From positions 1 through 36,891 of the forward strand of contig NZ_MASS01000003.1 in assembly GCF_001707885.1 (NCBI RefSeq): DNA of 36,891 bases, written 5' to 3'. Below the pieces are notes generated by a model, which saw only the letters and a list, made by a program, of their open reading frames with translations, made no database searches and was not told where the DNA came from. The position numbers were made by a program, and so were the translations under genes. This document shows, piece by piece, positions 33,345-36,891 of the stretch (the first letter of the stretch is position 1; each line of letters opens with the position of its first letter). Source of the stretch: Desulfosporosinus cupriresistens. Lineage in GTDB: Bacteria > Bacillota > Desulfitobacteriia > Desulfitobacteriales > Desulfitobacteriaceae.

Positions 33345-34310
33345 TTATGGGGTAACTACAAAGGCTGTAGGAATATAACGTTCACCGAAAATATCCCAAA
33401 GCTTATTGGCAACTTTGCCGTTATAGACGAGTTCGGATGAAGAACCGCCATCGAGATTGACAGCATTTATAGCATGGTAATCATCAAAGACATGCATGAG
33501 ATCTCTCAAGGTTGCGCCGATACTCCAAGTGGGTTGGCGTCCGTCGATGACCACAAAAATGACGGTTCCATCAGCCATTTGGCCAATGCCAGTTCGAGGA
33601 GCAATTCCCCAACCGCCGTCTCCAGAAATCATAGGTTTGCCATCAACAATAAGATTAGGACCAAAAGAAACTGCTTCCTGTATATGGTTCGCTTCCAATT
33701 GACTGGCCGTCATATCTCCGAGGACTAATTTACCTTCATCATTAAACCCCACAATATTGACAGTCTGATCGTTCACATTGTTATGAACCAGTTTTCCATC
33801 ATGTACCGTTAAACCATCAGGAAAAGCTCCATTTCCTTTACCATTGGGATCATAGAATCCTCCGGCATTAATTCCGGCAAAAGCGTTCATATCCTTGACA
33901 AGATCGCTGACCCGTTCTCCTGTAACTCCGATTTCTTTGGTAACCGCCAATTTCACACGTTTAGGGTCTTTGACCAGCATCACTTTTCCTTTAAAGCTAG
34001 GGCCTTGGATATCTTCAATCGTTATCCCCGAACTCGCATCAGCAATTACATTCGTGCGAGCAATAGCTTGGCTAATGTTAACATTTTGAGTATCATTGCT
34101 ATTCATAATCTTTGTTATTTCGTCTTGACTCAGAAAAGCTTGCACTACCTGCGGATGCCGTGATGTATAAACTGAGCCAACAGCCACAATTTTGAGTGCC
34201 TGAAATGGTCCCCAAAACAATACAAAAGGAGCAAGTAGCGCCGCAAAAATAAGGTTATAGCCTAGAAAGGCTATAATCATCTTTATCCTAATAGAACTTT
34301 TTTTTCTCAT
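33345..34310 (-). CDS. phosphodiester glycosidase (NAGPA domain) envelope protein
   Basis: 321 aa. An N-terminal membrane anchor (about 11-34) is followed by an extracellular NAGPA domain (PF09992, often called exopolysaccharide biosynthesis protein). Landmarks: AGINAGGFYDPNG, GIAPRTGIGQ, VIDGRQPTWSIGATL with the DGR motif, and NAVNLDGGSSS near the end. Relatives remove sugar phosphates from glycoconjugates such as mannose-6-phosphate uncovering enzyme or act on wall polymers. The substrate here is unknown; an envelope polysaccharide is likely. AGGAGGAG lies 11 nt before the ATG. First gene of a two-gene operon with the beta-propeller-like protein. Confidence 0.92.
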   Translation of the reverse strand: MRKKSSIRIKMIIAFLGYNLIFAALLAPFVLFWGPFQALKIVAVGSVYTSRHPQVVQAFLSQDEITKIMNSNDTQNVNISQAIARTNVIADASSGITIEDIQGPSFKGKVMLVKDPKRVKLAVTKEIGVTGERVSDLVKDMNAFAGINAGGFYDPNGKGNGAFPDGLTVHDGKLVHNNVNDQTVNIVGFNDEGKLVLGDMTASQLEANHIQEAVSFGPNLIVDGKPMISGDGGWGIAPRTGIGQMADGTVIFVVIDGRQPTWSIGATLRDLMHVFDDYHAINAVNLDGGSSSELVYNGKVANKLWDIFGERYIPTAFVVTP

Positions 34311-34386
34311 TTAAACTCTTTCTCCTCCTTGTAGAGTATGTTAGAAACAAATACATCATATAAAGAAAGCTTGGCGCCAACCCCCC

Positions 34387-34430
34387 AAAAAACAAGAGCC
34401 GCAGATTTTAAGATGCGACTGCTAAGCTCT
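34387..34430 (-). terminator. terminator after the small membrane protein gene
   Basis: On the minus strand AGAGC-(8)-CGCA, loop, TGCG-GCTCT, then T-G-TTTTTT, 8 bp past the stop of the small membrane protein. It separates that gene from the glycosidase operon. Confidence 0.75.
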
Positions 34431-34437
34431 AACGACT

Positions 34438-34713
34438 CTAATCATGTCGTTTTTTTAACTCAAACGTTAATTTCCATATGGAATAAATAATCAAGGCAAA
34501 ATAAAGATAGAAACTAATCTGAATGGAGCCCCAATTAGAAATTCCGAGTTTTACGCCGATAAGTTCGCCGACTAAGCCGGCAAACATTCCAACAACTATG
34601 GTAGACCACATGTGAATTACTACATTGTGTTTCTTTCGTCGAGAGAAGTAGTAGAGGTAAAGTACTACGGAAATAAGAAACACGCTTCTCGAAACCATTA
34701 GAAGTATTGTCAT
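34438..34713 (-). CDS. small membrane protein, unknown
   Basis: 91 aa with three likely TM segments (about 4-23, 34-54 and 66-84) and basic ends (SRRKKHN, LKKRHD). No motif I recognise; the middle helix is Gly-rich (GMFAGLVGELIGVKLG). GAGG lies about 10 nt before the ATG, with a strong promoter further up. A competing frame overlapping the start has a poorer start and no membrane character. Confidence 0.7.
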   Translation of the reverse strand: MTILLMVSRSVFLISVVLYLYYFSRRKKHNVVIHMWSTIVVGMFAGLVGELIGVKLGISNWGSIQISFYLYFALIIYSIWKLTFELKKRHD

Positions 34714-34761
34714 TCATTTTATTCCTCATTTACGGCTAAATTCAGCATCAATGCCGTACTA

Positions 34762-34790
34762 AGTATAACAAAACAAATATGTTCTATCAA
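34762..34790 (-). promoter_or_regulatory. sigmaA promoter of the small membrane protein gene
   Basis: On the minus strand TTGATA (34785-34790), 17 nt, TATACT (34762-34767), about 50 bp before the ATG. Confidence 0.8.
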
Positions 34791-34854
34791 GGATTTGCCT
34801 ATGGGTATTTATAGAATATAAATCCAGTACTTATATTCTAGGTCATACAAGAAA

Positions 34855-34880
34855 GGAAAAAGAGCCATTTTTCTGGCTCT
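34855..34880 (-). terminator. rho-independent terminator of the OsmC gene
   Basis: Arms AGAGCCA/TGGCTCT with a GAAAAA loop, followed by TTTTTC on the minus strand, about 37 bp past the OsmC stop. Confidence 0.9.
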
Positions 34881-34917
34881 CCCTTAAGTTCTTAGTTATT
34901 CAATTATTAATACTATC

Positions 34918-35334
34918 CTAGGTGGGGTTAATTTCAATACGGTATGTTAGGTCGGCAACCTTATCAATCATGTTGGCAACACTACAGTATTTATCCATGG
35001 AAAGTTGGACTGCACGTTGAATTTTCTCCCGAGAAAGGGACTCACCCCAAAACCTATAAACCACTTCAATATCTTTAAAGACGCGCGGATGATCGCTGGC
35101 ACGTTCTCCTTCTACAGTTGTCTCAAAGCGTTGAACTTTGACCTGCATCTTTTCTAGAATTGTGACGATGTCCATACCACTGCAACCTGCGATTGCGATT
35201 AAAAGGAGTTCCATGGGACTAGTTCCACGCCCTGTTCCCCCAGCAGTGACACTGGCATCAATATTGGTGACTACTTTTGAACTTCCTTCACCCTGGAAAT
35301 GCATCCCCTTCAGGTGCTTCACGGATACTATCAT
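34918..35334 (-). CDS. OsmC family protein
   Basis: 138-aa OsmC/Ohr-fold protein. The family motif TSPMELLLIAIAGCSGMDIVTIL holds the first peroxidatic-type Cys. The second, in MDKYCSVANMI, is where OsmC and Ohr enzymes have their partner Cys. Both are present, so thiol-dependent reduction of organic peroxides is plausible; many such YhfA-like members have no proven activity. GGAG lies 8 nt before the ATG; an upstream in-frame Met precedes it. It starts 23 bp after the ANTAR regulator gene and is probably co-transcribed. Confidence 0.92.
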   Translation of the reverse strand: MIVSVKHLKGMHFQGEGSSKVVTNIDASVTAGGTGRGTSPMELLLIAIAGCSGMDIVTILEKMQVKVQRFETTVEGERASDHPRVFKDIEVVYRFWGESLSREKIQRAVQLSMDKYCSVANMIDKVADLTYRIEINPT

Positions 35335-35357
35335 TCGTATGACTCCTTTCTGTCTGA

Positions 35358-35939
35358 TCAATCCAGCTCAGGCAACCATAAGCCTTTGAGGACATCTTGG
35401 GCTACAGCTCGCATCGATTTACGCGTGGACATTGCTTGGTTGCGCAAAGCTGCGTAAGCAGCTTGTTCAGCAAATCCCCTCAGTTGAATAAGAGATAACA
35501 TGGCTTGGAAAATAATCTTTCGCGTCTTTAGTTCCTCTTCCAAACGCTGGACCTGCTGCGAATTTTCGGATTCTCGAGTATAGCGACGTTCAGCAAGTTG
35601 TATGGCCGCTGCCATTTCAAGCGCACGCCATGGATAGAGAATAACGTGATGAGCATCCGCATTAATCACCTCTGATAAAACATGTTGTTCTTCTTGAGTA
35701 AGAACAACAATGACTGGACAGAGATGCTGAACGATCAGATTTTGAAGAACCTCCGATGAATTAAGGCCACGTAGATTCCACCCCATAATAATTAAATCGG
35801 GCTCAAATCGGTGTGCAAAACGTAAAGCTTCCATCCCGTTATCTGTTGTGGCTAGGACCTGATAACTTACAAGTGGCAACATCACTTTGATCTCCTGATT
35901 TAATGAGGCATTTCCTGAAACTAATATAGCCCTCTTCAT
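35358..35939 (-). CDS. ANTAR-domain regulator with degenerate receiver
   Basis: 193 aa. Residues 1-118 have a CheY-like fold but lack every phosphorylation residue: the acidic pair is SG (8-9), the acceptor Asp is Gly53 in IIMGWNLRG, and the KP lysine is Tyr (LYPWRA). It should not be phosphorylated in the usual way. The C-terminal ANTAR RNA-binding domain (from about 138) reads RKIIFQAMLSLIQLRGFAEQ, then AAYAALRNQAM and AVAQDVL. This matches the three-helix pattern, although the usual AKG(I/L)LM is altered. ANTAR proteins act by transcription antitermination. The start has a weak ribosome site (TTTAGG). Confidence 0.85.
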   Translation of the reverse strand: MKRAILVSGNASLNQEIKVMLPLVSYQVLATTDNGMEALRFAHRFEPDLIIMGWNLRGLNSSEVLQNLIVQHLCPVIVVLTQEEQHVLSEVINADAHHVILYPWRALEMAAAIQLAERRYTRESENSQQVQRLEEELKTRKIIFQAMLSLIQLRGFAEQAAYAALRNQAMSTRKSMRAVAQDVLKGLWLPELD

Positions 35940-35993
35940 CCTAAATCACTCATTTCAAACTTCTTTAAATTACTTGGGCCCTGCAAGAAGAGT

Positions 35994-36022
35994 TCTATAC
36001 CTGTACCCTTATGTTTTAACAA
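35994..36022 (-). promoter_or_regulatory. sigmaA promoter of the ANTAR-OsmC operon
   Basis: On the minus strand TTGTTA (36017-36022), 17 nt, TATAGA (35994-35999), about 55 bp before the ANTAR start. The leader has no tandem hairpin of the ANTAR-target type that I can see. Confidence 0.65.
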
Positions 36023-36032
36023 ATAGAATCAA

Positions 36033-36051
36033 ATCCTCGGTTTAAGAGGAT
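36033..36051 (-). terminator. weak hairpin after the two-TM protein gene
   Basis: ATCCTC-(7)-GAGGAT stem about 40 bp past the gene end, with TTGATTCTATTTG following on the minus strand. T-tract poor, so tentative. Confidence 0.4.
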
Positions 36052-36093
36052 CTTTGTCAGTGATTAACGCTAATTCATTAAAATTTGGCAAGC

Positions 36094-36756
36094 TTATTTT
36101 GCTACAGCTCCAAGAGCTTCTTCAGAAGAACAATAATCAGGATCTTCTTGTACTAAAGAATGGGCAGGCATCGTTGTTTCCAATCTTAATGGAAAAATCA
36201 AAACCATTAAGGCCATCCCACCAATAGCAAGCGCCAGATATTGTAGAGATATCACAGCGAAAATGATAGCTGAAAGCTTGGCAGGTGTACCAATTGCATA
36301 TTTAAATGGCTGGACAGTTCTCAAATTGTCATTTAGTAATTGAGGTGGGATCTTCTCAGCCCCGATTGCTTGATTGTTACTAGAACGGATCCAAACGGGT
36401 TTTCCCCAGAAATCCACAGAATCAATAAGCTGATGCCCCGTTTTATAGAATGGGTCTAAAGTAGATATGTATATAAAACCCTTGGTAGTATAAATGCGAT
36501 CCTGTTCAACGTTTGTACCAGTGATAGCAGCCTTACTATAGGTCCGTTCAATTCTTAAGATGTCATCTCCGCTCACATTTACTGGCCCATAATCAGTTAT
36601 GATTGTATACAGATCACGATCAACTAATTCAATATTTGACACTTTAACATCTAAAAGACGAATGGCAACCATTGAAAGCAGGATAACAAATAGACAAACA
36701 AATATAATAACTCCCGCAATGCGTTCGCGATCTACCTGTATCTCTTTAATAATCAC
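36094..36756 (-). CDS. two-TM envelope protein, unknown function
   Basis: 220 aa. TM1 is about 14-35 and TM2 about 158-185, with an extracytoplasmic region of about 120 aa between (LYTIITDYGPVNVSGDDILR and following beta-rich stretch). The short C-terminal cytoplasmic tail is acidic. No recognised family motif. GTG start with AAAGGA about 11 nt upstream and a strong promoter behind it. Confidence 0.7.
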   Translation of the reverse strand: MIIKEIQVDRERIAGVIIFVCLFVILLSMVAIRLLDVKVSNIELVDRDLYTIITDYGPVNVSGDDILRIERTYSKAAITGTNVEQDRIYTTKGFIYISTLDPFYKTGHQLIDSVDFWGKPVWIRSSNNQAIGAEKIPPQLLNDNLRTVQPFKYAIGTPAKLSAIIFAVISLQYLALAIGGMALMVLIFPLRLETTMPAHSLVQEDPDYCSSEEALGAVAK

Positions 36757-36815
36757 AGTTCGACACGTCCTTTACTTCTACCTTTTGTCCTTTGCTCTAG
36801 TTTAACACAATTCTC

Positions 36816-36844
36816 ATTGTACTATAAAAAATTTAGCCAGACAA
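36816..36844 (-). promoter_or_regulatory. sigmaA promoter of the two-TM protein gene
   Basis: On the minus strand TTGTCT (36839-36844), 17 nt, TACAAT (36816-36821), about 60 bp before the GTG. Confidence 0.75.
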
Positions 36845-36891
36845 ATAAACTTTATCTTATAAACGCAGAAGAGAAGACAATTGTCTCTCTC

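Noticed and set aside
34535..34729. Alternative frame overlapping the small membrane protein
   Set aside because: Lacks membrane character and has a weaker start; the 91-aa frame has coherent TM segments and the ribosome site.

Overview
The window looks like chromosome of a low-to-moderate GC Clostridia-type Bacillota, most like the Desulfosporosinus/Desulfitobacterium group. This rests on gene content and signals: strong AGGAGG-type ribosome sites, sigmaA promoters with 17-nt spacers, frequent TTG/GTG starts, a UPF0182 protein, a FixABCX complex whose FixB carries a ferredoxin domain, a nickel-pincer (Lar) cofactor operon, PepV and a class B PBP with a PASTA domain. The genus is inference; no marker gene proves it.

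Layout. (1) 1-7.4 kb is an AT-rich accessory stretch: VOC and GNAT proteins, a small anchored protein, a scar joining two broken genes near 2460, then an OmpR/PhoB-type two-component system. Behind it lies a nine-TM COG4705-like protein whose promoter carries four ATTAGAA-type repeats exactly 11 bp apart, the layout expected for such a regulator. (2) 7.6-11.4 kb is visibly more GC-rich: a THEP1-type NTPase divergent from a FecCD/ATPase/lipoprotein ABC importer with a perfect consensus promoter. (3) 11.7-15.9 kb: a flavodoxin-ferredoxin (EFR1-like) protein, an LCMT-type methyltransferase and a short UvrA paralogue without the UvrB-binding domain. (4) 16-20.2 kb: tRNA-Lys(CTT) with its own promoter and terminator, PepV, a class B PBP and a 55-codon gene. 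(5) 20.3-24 kb: larE-larB-larC-rhomboid from one strong promoter; LarC stops at the end of the LarC1 domain and no larC2 is seen. (6) 24-29 kb: fixABCX with a palindrome lying over its -10 box, then trxB with a CsoR/CstR-like palindrome at its promoter. (7) 29-36.9 kb: a UPF0182 protein, a beta-propeller-like protein paired with a phosphodiester glycosidase (NAGPA) protein, a small membrane protein, an ANTAR regulator with a dead receiver followed by an OsmC protein, and a two-TM protein.

How parts may work together. The Lar genes would make the nickel-pincer nucleotide for a LarA-type racemase/epimerase encoded elsewhere. FixABCX would move electrons between NADH, quinone and ferredoxin/flavodoxin. 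The two-component system probably controls the COG4705-like membrane protein. No CRISPR array, complete IS element, rRNA or prophage was seen. The best candidates for something new are the 11-bp repeat array with its duplicated-domain membrane protein, the LarC1-only Lar operon, and the two operator-like palindromes at fixA and trxB.
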